Shown: positions 26,201 to 33,312 of the stretch, in pieces | Numbering within the stretch: position 1 is the first letter of the stretch | Layout: every line of letters starts with the position of its first letter | Assembly: GCA_017405765.1 (NCBI GenBank) | Contig: JAFQZS010000044.1 | Location: 1-60,463 of the forward strand | DNA: 60,463 nt | From: Clostridia bacterium | Lineage (GTDB): Bacteria > Bacillota > Clostridia > Oscillospirales > RGIG577 | Reading direction: 5' to 3' | The notes under the pieces: model-generated | Told to the model about the DNA's origin: nothing | Database searches by the model: none | What the model saw: the letters and a program-made list of their open reading frames with translations, nothing else | Made by a program: the position numbers and the translations under genes

Positions 26201-26765
26201 ATCCGGCACGTATACTACGCCAAAGACGCTTATTCGCACTCTGAGCGCGACCGTAAGATCTTCGGGCGGCGGCTCGGTAGAGGGACTTGAATTTACGTTT
26301 ACGGGCAAGGATACGTTGGGCGGAAGCATAAACCGCACCGTCAAGGTAATGAACGGCAAATTAAGCATGATCGGCGTACCTGAAGGCACGTACACGCTCG
26401 CTTTTGCGGGAGACGACGATTTCTCCGCAAGCACGCAGAACGTGACCGTAGGCAGCAATCCCATAAGCCTTATGATTACGCTCGTAAAGAAGCCGTCTCA
26501 AAAGATCACGGTAACGGATACTGTTACCGGCGAGAAAATGTCGTATCTTTACGAAGGCGACAAGATAACGGTATCGGGCGTTGTTTCGACAGCAGCTCCC
26601 GTATACGTTGCCGTTTACGACAAGACCGGCAAGATGATCTCCGTTGATATACTGACGTCGCCGTCTTCGGCAGACGTGACCGGCGGAAACAGCGCAAAGC
26701 TCATTTGGCTCAACAAAGCGGGCTTTATCGCAAAAGTAAAATGCATTGAGATAAAATTAAAATAA
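20262..26765 (+). CDS. Giant secreted multidomain protein (2167 residues), paralogue of the preceding one
   Basis: Sec signal peptide with likely cleavage after ALA near residue 30. It shares the N-terminal beta domain, He_PIG domain (GLSLDAASGAISGTPAEDG, about 215), DPSGVVYEGV prealbumin-like domain (about 1640-1783), Big/SbsA-like domain (about 1786-1905), chitobiase-C domain (YYTTDGSTPT, about 1910-1990) and C-terminal module with the preceding protein. It differs by an InlB-type repeat (about 260-328, GGYTFEGWGYG), carboxypeptidase-regulatory-like inserts (about 515-583 and 1992-2070), and an unrelated middle. That middle (about 1250-1615) holds acidic and Tyr-rich sequence, a Gly/Ala-rich hydrophobic stretch (VGASVWGGFAKLGWKAG), several Cys and a poly-Ser linker. 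RBS AAGGAGG. No anchor or catalytic site is visible. Partner or alternative surface protein to its paralogue by inference. Confidence 0.9.
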   Translation: MKNKKFMRTLSMIVAIAMCLTILPAVALAGSQDWLEASFYDNNRMESYGYGTVDGNLTLNEAGEAKLSVSGFFSVSQNCTIKEVWLVDSETKANKYNLLTPSYGGENECQVFQGDGDWGVDIWIQNITIPNAQKGDYRLKVVTSNGTYISDEYEDEYYHTDGIVHITDEIATVISITTETLPAGFAKVAYNEMLRGSYVSSWSAVGLPEGLSLDAASGAISGTPAEDGTYSVTVTATDSKGESVSKTFTLEIKPAPKYTVTYRLNGAADYTGAYDPVTVEAGTRIKLPAAPQRGGYTFEGWGYGSKIYQPGDRYTVKGSINFIARWSEKPAVTAVVPDSLKDLPGYMWIQAYFGDSGSYYMVSVSEGVATLSSWYFSDGRTFSKLELYAYVNGERTIIGEYNGEVSDDSGEIALTSKGLSLAALNDFNVVGLTRPEDYRGYSGSLYMKDGERLYTPCIVTSDFSQSGKVTLSITPNRDSENYAAYDWDNKEGYTYSFDAASGVLNVTVPKIAPPSANVSGTVTVAGVGKRLAGVKVVASQNYKNMYRTCSAVTDENGAFSLSLYPGVSAYVQVYSGESNLSLYSGYNIDSPSNGAEYDIKVNSVNLKTNMKIQAKEGNEDVLKKYFNTGAHIVNITISGGGNTDKASMGVHVYSDAMFMSSTDTLNRTAAEDSVTVSVSSDAFEPTAAVTADVSTSRGEASFTLVPRPGVVVDLKAAFTVPAVLAWYDASGAFIDKSTAFSLTSYKRTFAFTAPSGAGSYKIALVPGAYESYLNDETGFDALPETIKTWSVTLEAGTITELEGVTADERATNNAVYVTKPGSTLYASQESFSSAGELVAFSGEIGLDSGINDGRLTSLRLRTGVRDRDHGWTCYNSAPVQAIVINGEDYTDKLSYAYHTDSYRMSGIDIELPCEYTIYCIPGSLELDMDVTLSADVNYNGGSTRQYYQLIGNAIVKRPGAYLDTLSTYVNRDTVMVSGRALPNEEVTVFDNGAGAGKAVADRWGDWTAEVTLTDVSDTGSTVHILTSLSASGEESDELWVFHNPEGPQLTSFTMTWTEHVTKTINVGEPYNFYGSSMRDVSFDAVFDNPDALEIMSEWGEDVKAVTKVFTNDGEIRFLPMTQSGDTFTGTVDTALRDSITYAELMYIPRSEPEEWDANTVETVAYDRTMDASEIAPDTGSVEELTSEDDWSVTFDGNVPTFSGNDDGLDAAAFARAADVAAQRGLKLNYIRMKHDVSGADNGTIAWLNAIHNERMADEGEDTLIFNFSGQLASEAAFNNAKSNIQKIAEDTHGTENVLPYQITDDAGHTVYRYIITDAWQEDGEIAYCTYFINASFMIDRSDPSDVSYYVFMTAQLTKDFYGYLINLNEPKAELRESDTEASLAYAEYSEGQSGPAYGWPQEHTYENNPLEGYGSGEHTPDEFHGEFDFDEQESYYQQESNSESALGYGSAGFGTAGVGPCGTIGTLLGLPAWAQANQRRERYRNYVKDMKREINEVLPNNPCYQALSETQLSTFKEQLHIFETTCNRFDFSSGAAELTDVAIVGASVWGGFAKLGWKAGAKLALGSFATGTVINTSCSNAMREVATEYVKTYKMIDSMCRARASQMRDPNCKKDEKSSSSSSSSTPRTSDGKPTPQNNDPSGVVYEGVIENPVSGAQVTLYYAADSYGNIVKEATTTDSATGRKTGTGNIEFGKTITGLNAADDVRFLMPQEAVQITGEDGRFGWGVPEGLWFVSAEYAGLSGTSVGDTAATVTVSGVTLNGLNVTKLLPVLPVQLEVNIPIVDETAPEVEDVLYTSEGIYVTFTKYMEDTANGAASVLYAANYTLSNDGGDITGFTVEAAVQGHTPANIAGEAVRTYTKTVLIAPASGSAFEGDVTLSVAGTVESYAGTPMGEQYTGTGTAADKEKLAAPVLSPASGEVERGSAVTVTAPEGATVYYTTDGSTPTTESPVCDGSIAIKGDMTIKAIAVKAGFNDSAVASGTYTTPKTLIRTLSATVRSSGGGSVEGLEFTFTGKDTLGGSINRTVKVMNGKLSMIGVPEGTYTLAFAGDDDFSASTQNVTVGSNPISLMITLVKKPSQKITVTDTVTGEKMSYLYEGDKITVSGVVSTAAPVYVAVYDKTGKMISVDILTSPSSADVTGGNSAKLIWLNKAGFIAKVKCIEIKLK

Positions 26766-26777
26766 CGCAAAGCATAA

Positions 26778-26814
26778 AAGAGGCCCTTCCGATCCTTCAT
26801 CGGAAGGGCCTCTT
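26778..26814. terminator. Bidirectional terminator between the second exoprotein gene and cysE
   Basis: Perfect 16-bp stem AAGAGGCCCTTCCGAT/ATCGGAAGGGCCTCTT with a 5-base loop between convergent genes. Confidence 0.85.
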
Positions 26815-26825
26815 ATGGCTATGTG

Positions 26826-27758
26826 TTAAATTACCCAGTCCCAAAATTCGCCGTTTGCGGCGTTTTGTGAAAGTCCTCCGCTGAATTCAAGCGGGGGATT
26901 TTTTACGCTTACGGTCGTTCCGGCGGATACGGAGCTTAAAATAAAGGAGTTGCCGCCTATCGTCGCGCCGCTGCCTATTACGGTGTCGCCGCCTAAAATA
27001 GTAGTGCCCGAATAGATGGTCACGTTGTCGCCGATGGTTGGATGACGCTTTACGCCGCGAAGAAGCTGTCCTTTTCTCGTGGACTTTGCGCCTAACGTTA
27101 CGCCCTGATATATCTTTACGTTGTCGCCTATTTCGGTGGTCTCGCCGACAACTATGCCCGTGCCGTGGTCGATGAAGAAGTATCTTCCTATAGTTGCGCC
27201 GGGGTGTATGTCAATGCCCGTCTCGCTGTGCGCATACTCGGTCATTATACGCGGTATCATCGGCACCTTTAAAAGATAGAGCTCGTGCGCTATGCGGTAA
27301 ACGGTTATTGCAAAAAGGCCGGGATATGAAAAGATTATCTCGTCGGTGCTCGTTGCGGCGGGGTCGCCGTTGAAAGCCGCCTGCACGTCGGTATTAAGAT
27401 ATTCGCGTATTTTCGGTATCTGCGACAGAAAATCATAAACTATGCCGCCCGCTTCCGAAAAAAGCTCTGCGTAGCTCTTGTCGCCGTGCGCGCCGCTGCT
27501 TCCCAAAGCGCGCGCTATCTGCCTGCGAAGATTATACTCTATAAATTCTATTTGATCGCCGACTGCATATTCAATGTAGTCGGAGCGCGTCTTGCTTATC
27601 TCAAAAAAGCCGGGGAAGAGAAGCTTTCTCACTTTTTCAAGCACCTCAATTATTATCTGCTTATTGAGAATGTTTTCGGCGTCCAATCGGCATATGGGCT
27701 TATATTGTCCGTAGCTTTCCAAAATCGCGTCTACAAGCTTTCTCGTGTTGTTCTCCAT
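26826..27758 (-). CDS. cysE: Serine O-acetyltransferase
   Basis: Cytoplasmic enzyme of 310 residues that makes O-acetylserine from serine and acetyl-CoA, the first committed step to cysteine. The C-terminal half is a left-handed beta helix of hexapeptide repeats (IDIHPGATIGRYFFIDHG, VVGETTEIGDNVKIYQGVTLG, TIGDNVTIYSGTTILGG). The catalytic Asp/His pair lies in the DHGTG segment. The N-terminal 130-residue helical extension is the longer EpsC/plant-like type rather than the E. coli form. It is a single gene with its own promoter. metY at 3.9 kb is the other sulfur-assimilation gene in the window. Confidence 0.93.
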   Translation of the reverse strand: MENNTRKLVDAILESYGQYKPICRLDAENILNKQIIIEVLEKVRKLLFPGFFEISKTRSDYIEYAVGDQIEFIEYNLRRQIARALGSSGAHGDKSYAELFSEAGGIVYDFLSQIPKIREYLNTDVQAAFNGDPAATSTDEIIFSYPGLFAITVYRIAHELYLLKVPMIPRIMTEYAHSETGIDIHPGATIGRYFFIDHGTGIVVGETTEIGDNVKIYQGVTLGAKSTRKGQLLRGVKRHPTIGDNVTIYSGTTILGGDTVIGSGATIGGNSFILSSVSAGTTVSVKNPPLEFSGGLSQNAANGEFWDWVI

Positions 27759-27798
27759 AATATTATTTACCTCGCAGATGATTATTGTATTTTAGTCT

Positions 27799-27827
27799 AT
27801 TGTATCATTATGCGGATATCCGCGCAA
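27799..27827 (-). promoter_or_regulatory. Promoter of cysE overlapping a perfect 12-bp palindrome
   Basis: On the minus strand TTGCGC (27827-27822), 17-bp spacer and TACAAT (27804-27799). The spacer contains the palindrome GCGGATATCCGC (27811-27822), which could be an operator shared with the divergent GTPase gene. Confidence 0.6.
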
Positions 27828-27926
27828 TTCGTTTTTTGAATATGTTTCATAATATTTACGCGGGAGTGTGGTTTTATGATATACTGTTAGTTGAATGCGT
27901 ATATCGGTGACGAAAGGAGGCTTTTT

Positions 27927-30506
27927 ATGAGAAGAACGGTGATAGGAATGCTCGCGCATGTTGACGCGGGAAAAACGACTCTGTCCGAGGCGATGCTCTA
28001 TCTTACGGGCACGATACGAAAGATCGGGCGCGTCGATCACGGCAATGCGTTTTTTGACAATTTCGCGCTTGAACGCGCGCGCGGCATAACGATATTCTCT
28101 AAGCAGGCTTCTATTGTTATAAAAGACCTCTGCGTCACGCTGCTTGACACTCCGGGGCATGTTGATTTCTCTGCCGAAACGGAGAGAACGCTCGACGTGC
28201 TTGACTGCGCCGTGCTGCTTGTAAGCGCGTCGGAGGGCGTTCAAAGCCATACGCTCACACTGTGGAATCTTTTGAAAAAGCGCGCCATACCGACTTTTAT
28301 ATTCGTAAATAAGACGGACGCAAGCGAGCGCACGAAAAGCGAGATGCTCTCGGAGCTTTCAAATAAGCTTGGCGGCGTGTTTTTCGACTGCGAGGCCCCC
28401 GACCTTGAAAGCATTGCCGTTTCCTCGGAAAAAATGCTCGACGAGTACCTTGAAACGGGAAAAATATCAAAAGCTGCGATAAAAGCCGAAGTAGCGGCAA
28501 GAAATGTATTTGCGTGCTGCTTCGGCGCGGCGTTAAAGCTAACGGGCGTCGATGCTCTTATGCAGGCGATATACGATCTCGCGCCCGAAACGCAAAAAAA
28601 AGACGGCTTTGGCGCAAAAGTATTTAAAATATCGCGCGACGAACGCGGAGCCAGGATAACTCATATGAAGATAACGGGAGGGAAGCTAAAGGTACGCGAT
28701 ACGCTGAGCTTAGACGGCCGCGAGGAGAAAATAACGCAGATAAGAATATACTCAGGCGCAAAATTCACGACTGCCGACGAGGCTGAAGCGGGCCAGATCG
28801 CGTCCGTGCTGGGGCTTAATTTCACTTATCCCGGCCTTTCGCTGGGATGCGAGGAGGAAAGCGCCGCCGCTGTGCTTGAACCCGTTATGACATACAGCGT
28901 TCTGTTCCCTCCGGACATAAACGTTCACGATGCGGTCGAAAAGCTCATGCAGCTTTCGGAGGAGGATCCGAAGCTGGGTCTTGTGTGGGACGAAAGTCTA
29001 AAGGAGCTTCGCGTACAGATAATGGGCAGCGTGCAGCTTGATATCCTTAAAGAAGTAATACACGAACGATTCAATATTAACGTGACGTTCGGCGCCGGCA
29101 GGATAATTTACCGCGAGACGATAGCCGCGCCTTCGGAGGGAGTCGGTCATTACGAGCCGCTCAGGCATTACGCCGAGGTACATCTCATACTTTCGCCTTT
29201 GCCCGAAGGCAGCGGCCTCATATTTGACAGTGTCTGCTCCGAGGATGATTTAGACAAAAACTGGCAGAGGCTCATACTTACTCATCTTAGGGAAAAACGC
29301 CATAAAGGCGTGCTTACGGGCTCAGATATTACGGATATGAAGATCTCGCTTGCATCGGGACGCGCAAGCGTAAAGCATACGGACGGCGGCGATTTCAGAG
29401 AGGCGACGTACAGAGCCGTAAGGCAGGGCCTTATGCGCGCCGAAAGCGTTCTTTTGGAGCCGTGGTACGATTTCAGAATAGAGCTTCCGCGCGAAAGCTT
29501 GGGCAGGGCTTTAAACGATCTTGAGCTTATGGGCGCGAAGGTGGACGCGCCGGACGCTTCGGCGGATCACGCCGTTGTTACGGGGCAGGCCGCCGTATCG
29601 AAAATAGGGGAATATCCCGACGAGCTTGCATCTTTTACGCACGGCCTCGGACGCATTTTTCTTTCGTTCTGCGCGTACCGCCCGTGCGTTGAGCCGAAAA
29701 AGGCCATAGCATCGGCAGCCTACGATCCGGAAGCTGATATATATAATACAGCCGACAGCATCTTTTGCGAGGGCGGCACGGCTTTTTTGGTAAAGTGGAA
29801 CGAGGTAGAAAAATATATGCACCTTGAGAGCGCGCTTTCTCAAAAAAAGCCAAAAAGTACACCCGTAAGGCCGAAAACTTATACGAAACGCGACTTTTCC
29901 GACGATGAACTTATGGCCGTGTTTGAAAATGTTTACGGCCCAGTGAAGACTGACCGTTATCTTGCAATGAAGCCGACAGAGAAGAAAAAAGAGTCGGACG
30001 CTCAAAAATACGTTTCAAAGAATAAAAAAAGCGGCCCGGATTATCTTTTGGTGGACGGCTACAATATAATCTTTGCGTGGGACGGACTTCGCGCCGTATC
30101 GGAAAGAAGCATGGACGCCGCCAGGGAGACGCTTATCCGCATAATGCAGAATTACTCGGCGTATAAGCGCCAAAATGTCATTCTCGTTTTCGACGCGTAT
30201 AAGGTCAAGGGCGGCGCCGAGCATATGACGAAGCACGGGAATGTGACCGTTGTTTTCACAAAAGAGGCGCAGACTGCCGATCAATATATCGAAAAGACGG
30301 CGGGCAGGCTCTCAAAGGAGCATAACGTGAGAGTAGCAACGTCAGACGGACTAGAACAGCTTATAATTTTAGGGCAGGGCGCGCTTAGGATACCTGCGTC
30401 TCAATTTGAAGCCGAGGTGGCAGGAGTAATGATGGATATGCGCGGCCATTTAAGCGATAAAAAGAGCGCGCCGCTGAGAATTAGAGATCTGTTTGAAAAA
30501 GAGTAG
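27927..30506 (+). CDS. TetM-like ribosomal GTPase fused to a Rae1/YacP-type NYN nuclease domain
   Basis: Cytoplasmic fusion of 859 residues. Residues 1-650 form an EF-G/ribosomal-protection GTPase: P-loop AHVDAGKTT, switch ARGITI, DTPGHVDFSAE and NKTDAS, then domain II and the EF-G-like domains III-V. A Lys-rich linker (about 655-705) leads to a C-terminal NYN/PIN-like domain with acidic residues in LLVDGYNIIFAWD, VILVFDAY, TADQYIEK and VATSDGLEQ. This C-terminus resembles YacP/Rae1 of Bacillus subtilis, which cuts mRNA in the ribosomal A site. ATG 27927 has AAAGGAGG upstream. A tetracycline-resistance label would be premature; delivery of a nuclease to stalled ribosomes is my inference. Confidence 0.88.
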   Translation: MRRTVIGMLAHVDAGKTTLSEAMLYLTGTIRKIGRVDHGNAFFDNFALERARGITIFSKQASIVIKDLCVTLLDTPGHVDFSAETERTLDVLDCAVLLVSASEGVQSHTLTLWNLLKKRAIPTFIFVNKTDASERTKSEMLSELSNKLGGVFFDCEAPDLESIAVSSEKMLDEYLETGKISKAAIKAEVAARNVFACCFGAALKLTGVDALMQAIYDLAPETQKKDGFGAKVFKISRDERGARITHMKITGGKLKVRDTLSLDGREEKITQIRIYSGAKFTTADEAEAGQIASVLGLNFTYPGLSLGCEEESAAAVLEPVMTYSVLFPPDINVHDAVEKLMQLSEEDPKLGLVWDESLKELRVQIMGSVQLDILKEVIHERFNINVTFGAGRIIYRETIAAPSEGVGHYEPLRHYAEVHLILSPLPEGSGLIFDSVCSEDDLDKNWQRLILTHLREKRHKGVLTGSDITDMKISLASGRASVKHTDGGDFREATYRAVRQGLMRAESVLLEPWYDFRIELPRESLGRALNDLELMGAKVDAPDASADHAVVTGQAAVSKIGEYPDELASFTHGLGRIFLSFCAYRPCVEPKKAIASAAYDPEADIYNTADSIFCEGGTAFLVKWNEVEKYMHLESALSQKKPKSTPVRPKTYTKRDFSDDELMAVFENVYGPVKTDRYLAMKPTEKKKESDAQKYVSKNKKSGPDYLLVDGYNIIFAWDGLRAVSERSMDAARETLIRIMQNYSAYKRQNVILVFDAYKVKGGAEHMTKHGNVTVVFTKEAQTADQYIEKTAGRLSKEHNVRVATSDGLEQLIILGQGALRIPASQFEAEVAGVMMDMRGHLSDKKSAPLRIRDLFEKE

Positions 30507-30516
30507 GGAGCGTTTT

Positions 30517-31632
30517 TTACATTGAGGCAAGCTCCAAAAACATATCGGCGGCTGCGGGAATGATATTATCGTTAAAATCATATTCCGAAGTGTGAAGCGC
30601 GGGATACTTCCTGCCGTTTCCGATATAGAATATGGCTCCCGCACATATTTTCGTATAGCAGCCGAAATCCTCAGACGCCATCCACATATTATCCATCTCT
30701 TTTACGGAAAAACCGCGCTTTTTTGCGGCCGTAATAACTTTTTCTATGCATTTTGGGTCGTTTTTCGTTTCGGGGAAGGAGTCGGAGCGTTCGCTTTTAA
30801 GAACGAGCCCCTCGCTTTCAGCTAAAGACGAGGCGTATTCGAGAAGCGTTTCTCTTGCGCGGGCAAGATCGCTTTCGTATTCTGCTCTCAGCGTAAGCTT
30901 AAGCTCTCCGTATCCTGCAGATATGCCGAAATCGCCGCTTCCGACTTTTATTCCCACTACGGTACACGTGAAGAAGCCGGTGTTATCCCCGTTTAAAAGA
31001 GACTGTGAATAAAGCGCAAGCTTTGAAACGGCGAAAGCCGGATTTCTGCCAAAACCCGGGTCGCTTGCGTGCGACTCCTTTCCGATAAGCTTTATGATAA
31101 GCCCCTCCGAGGCGGGTTGAGTAAGACCGTTTCTGTATATTATCTCTCCCTCCTCATAGCCGCCAAGATTATGAAAAGCGTATATTTCCGTTATATTCTT
31201 TTCTGATATAAGCTTTGAGCATATCGCGGCGCCGAGCCCCGTTTCCTCGGCAGGCTGAAATATAAGATAAACCGTGCGGCTTAACTTTGCGCGCTCAAGC
31301 TCGAGCGCCAAGGCGCACAGCGCGGCGCAGTGGCCGTCATGTCCGCATTTATGCGAAACGCCTTTTGTGGTCGATGCATAGGGGATATCGAGGCCTTCGT
31401 GAATAGGCAGAGCGTCCATATCGGCGCGGAAAGCGACGGCGCCCGCAGCCGCATCAGATCCCTCTTTTACGGCGTAGAACCAGCCGCCGCAGTCTACGGT
31501 CTTAAACGACGTATTTTCCGAAATGAAGCGCATAAGCGTTTTTACGGTGTTATGTTCTCGCATCGAAAGCTCCGGATATTTATGAAGCGTATGGCGGAGC
31601 ATCACGCATTTTTCAAAATTTTCAATATTCAC
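30517..31632 (-). CDS. M20 family amidohydrolase/peptidase (hippurate-hydrolase-like)
   Basis: Cytoplasmic metallohydrolase of 371 residues that removes acyl groups from amino acids or cleaves small peptides. Family signatures are the N-terminal HTLHKYPELSMREH, the metal-binding HKCGHDGHCAAL, the catalytic EETGLGA glutamate and the later metal ligand in ASEDFGCY. The dimerisation-domain His lies in KESHASDPG. The start codon is GTG 31632; AGGAGG lies somewhat far upstream (about 13 bases). Its 3' end faces the GTPase-NYN gene 10 bp away. The exact substrate is unknown. Confidence 0.9.
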   Translation of the reverse strand: MNIENFEKCVMLRHTLHKYPELSMREHNTVKTLMRFISENTSFKTVDCGGWFYAVKEGSDAAAGAVAFRADMDALPIHEGLDIPYASTTKGVSHKCGHDGHCAALCALALELERAKLSRTVYLIFQPAEETGLGAAICSKLISEKNITEIYAFHNLGGYEEGEIIYRNGLTQPASEGLIIKLIGKESHASDPGFGRNPAFAVSKLALYSQSLLNGDNTGFFTCTVVGIKVGSGDFGISAGYGELKLTLRAEYESDLARARETLLEYASSLAESEGLVLKSERSDSFPETKNDPKCIEKVITAAKKRGFSVKEMDNMWMASEDFGCYTKICAGAIFYIGNGRKYPALHTSEYDFNDNIIPAAADMFLELASM

Positions 31633-31690
31633 TGTGAAATAAACGCCTCCTTCACCAAAGAATAATATATCATAAAACGCCGGCTCTGTG

Positions 31691-31719
31691 TTGAAAGATA
31701 AATATTGTTGTGGTATACT
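31691..31719 (+). promoter_or_regulatory. Promoter of the HPt gene
   Basis: TTGAAA at 31691-31696, a 17-bp spacer and TATACT at 31714-31719. The leader to the start codon is about 145 nt with no recognised structure. Confidence 0.6.
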
Positions 31720-31871
31720 GTAAACAAACGTGATCGGATATAAATACCTGCTTTTGCGATATGCATACGTTAAAACAGGGTATGGACGAATGCGGCCAAG
31801 GCACGAAACGGAGGCTTGGGCATTTCGTCAAAATAAGCTTAAATAAAAATAAATACAGAGGAGTTATTATT

Positions 31872-32216
31872 ATGCTGTCTTTAGATGCTTTGCGCGCGTT
31901 CGGCGCTAATGTTGACGAAGGAATGAACAGATGCATGAAGAAGGAGGACTTTTATTTCAGACTAATAAAGCTTGCCGTAAACGACAAGAGCTTTGATAAT
32001 CTTAAAAATGCGCTGGAACAGGGCGATTTTAAGGCGGCTTTTGAGGCCGCTCACGCGCTGAAGGGCGTAATGGGTAATTTGGCGCTCACTCCGATATACG
32101 AGCCCGCAGCAGAGCTTACCGACCTTTTGAGAGCGCATCAGCCCGTCGAGTATAAGGAGCTGCTTTCTTTGATAATCGCAAAGAACGACGAGCTTAAGCT
32201 TTTGATAGAACAGTGA
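31872..32216 (+). CDS. Stand-alone HPt (histidine phosphotransfer) domain protein
   Basis: Cytoplasmic four-helix protein of 114 residues that relays phosphate between hybrid kinases and response regulators. The phosphorylatable His is in AAHALKGVMGNLAL near residue 62, matching the family HxLKGxxxNLGL pattern. ATG 31872 has AGAGGAG about 8 bases upstream; a start at 31761 would add a basic tail without a ribosome binding site. It could supply the phosphotransfer step missing from the hybrid kinase at 9.4 kb, which is inference. Confidence 0.88.
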   Translation: MLSLDALRAFGANVDEGMNRCMKKEDFYFRLIKLAVNDKSFDNLKNALEQGDFKAAFEAAHALKGVMGNLALTPIYEPAAELTDLLRAHQPVEYKELLSLIIAKNDELKLLIEQ

Positions 32217-32229
32217 TATTTAAACAATA

Positions 32230-32276
32230 AAATACGCCTCGTTTGTTCGCGTTTGCAAATGAGGCGTATTTCTTTT
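32230..32276. terminator. Terminator between the HPt and NUDIX genes
   Basis: Long stem AAATACGCCTC/GAGGCGTATTT extended by further pairs, then TTCTTTT. It lies between convergent genes. Confidence 0.85.
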
Positions 32277-32310
32277 ATATTCGCATTTTTGGGGAAAGCC
32301 GAAGTATCGA

Positions 32311-32820
32311 TCATGTTTTTTGGGTCATCTTCATATACTGCCTGTAAAGCGGATACTGAGTGTTGCCGGGCACTTCGGGAAACATGAGCTTAGGAGCGTC
32401 CGAGGCGGGGACCCACACAGCCTCGTCAACTTCGGAAGAAAGCGTAAAGTCTTTCTTTTTAGTAAATCCGATAAAGCCGTGCATAAGCTGGTCTCCCATA
32501 GGGAACCAATGAGTGCCGCCGTATTCCAGACGCTCTATTTTCAGCCCCAGCTCCTCGTATACTTCTCTTACGGCAGTTTCCTCGGCTGATTCTCCCGGCT
32601 TCATATATCCGGCGACATACGTCCAGTACTCGTGCGAGATGTACCCCTGGCGAAGCATGGCCATCTCGCCGTATTCGTTTGCGACGAGGACTATTGCCGC
32701 GCTTGAAAATCCGTCGAACCAGTACTTGGAGCAAGAATAGCAGTAGGGAACGGCTCCGTCGTCGCCGGCCTTTTTGTCTTTCAGTTTGGTCCCGCATATG
32801 GGACAGTAGTTATAATGCAT
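32311..32820 (-). CDS. NUDIX hydrolase with N-terminal zinc ribbon
   Basis: Cytoplasmic nucleoside-diphosphate-X hydrolase of 169 residues. The N-terminus carries a four-Cys zinc ribbon (CPICGTKL and CYSCSKYW). The NUDIX box GYMKPGESAEETAVREVYEELGL-type motif follows at about residues 83-105 with all catalytic Glu residues (REVYEE). Related zinc-ribbon NUDIX proteins include NADH pyrophosphatases, but the downstream SQPWPFPxS signature of NudC is not seen. The reading here is HWFPMGDQLMHGF, so the substrate stays open. Confidence 0.92.
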   Translation of the reverse strand: MHYNYCPICGTKLKDKKAGDDGAVPYCYSCSKYWFDGFSSAAIVLVANEYGEMAMLRQGYISHEYWTYVAGYMKPGESAEETAVREVYEELGLKIERLEYGGTHWFPMGDQLMHGFIGFTKKKDFTLSSEVDEAVWVPASDAPKLMFPEVPGNTQYPLYRQYMKMTQKT

Positions 32821-32864
32821 ATTGCACGCCTCATTTTCTCATTTTTTAACCGGAAATCAGGTAC

Positions 32865-32898
32865 AATTGCCCGCTGCTTTTAAAAGCGGCGGGCAATT
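32865..32898. terminator. Long inverted repeat after the 101-residue gene
   Basis: Stem AATTGCCCGC-T-GCTTT with its complement AAAGCGGCGGGCAATT, 16 bp with one mismatch. No strong T-run, so termination efficiency is uncertain. Confidence 0.55.
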
Positions 32899-32914
32899 CA
32901 TAGTTTTAAAATAC

Positions 32915-33220
32915 TTATTTTTTTGCGTTGTTGGCGCGCTCCAGCCATACGTCTGCAATATCCATAGCAGAATATATGCCGGGCTTTTCAATGCGTTTCA
33001 CTATCTTATCTTTTGGCTTTACATTTTCATCGGTCATCACGAGCTGAACGGATACCTTTGAGGCAACGTCAAGATCGCCCACTTTTTTTGATTCCAATAC
33101 CTGCATCACGATTACGTGGGGATCGGTCATGTTTCCGTAGTATATCGTATTGTCACAGCGTACAAACGGTTTGCCCTTATAATATAAAAAATCATCTTTT
33201 GCTTTCTTTTTTTGAGCCAT
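32915..33220 (-). CDS. Conserved-looking hypothetical protein, 101 residues
   Basis: Small soluble protein with a basic start (MAQKKKAKDDFLYYKGKP) followed by alternating beta/alpha sequence. No signal peptide, membrane segment or catalytic motif is visible. Two tandem ATG codons follow AGGAGG; I chose the second (33220) because its spacing of 6 is better. It lies between ireB and the NUDIX gene on the same strand, separated by hairpins, so it is probably independently terminated. Function unknown. Confidence 0.7.
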   Translation of the reverse strand: MAQKKKAKDDFLYYKGKPFVRCDNTIYYGNMTDPHVIVMQVLESKKVGDLDVASKVSVQLVMTDENVKPKDKIVKRIEKPGIYSAMDIADVWLERANNAKK

Positions 33221-33257
33221 CATAAGCCTCCTTTTTTGACTTTTAGTAAACAAAACA

Positions 33258-33298
33258 CGAAAAACGAGACTGCCCCGCGTTTATCATTTGCGGGGCAG
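33258..33298 (-). terminator. Terminator after ireB
   Basis: Minus-strand stem CTGCCCCGC/GCGGGGCAG with an 11-base loop and TTTTT a few bases beyond. Confidence 0.75.
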
Positions 33299-33312
33299 AG
33301 CGCTTTAAAATA

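Noticed and set aside
27927..29900. Calling the GTPase a tetracycline-resistance determinant
   Set aside because: Resistance cannot be inferred from this similarity, and the fused nuclease-like domain suggests another role.
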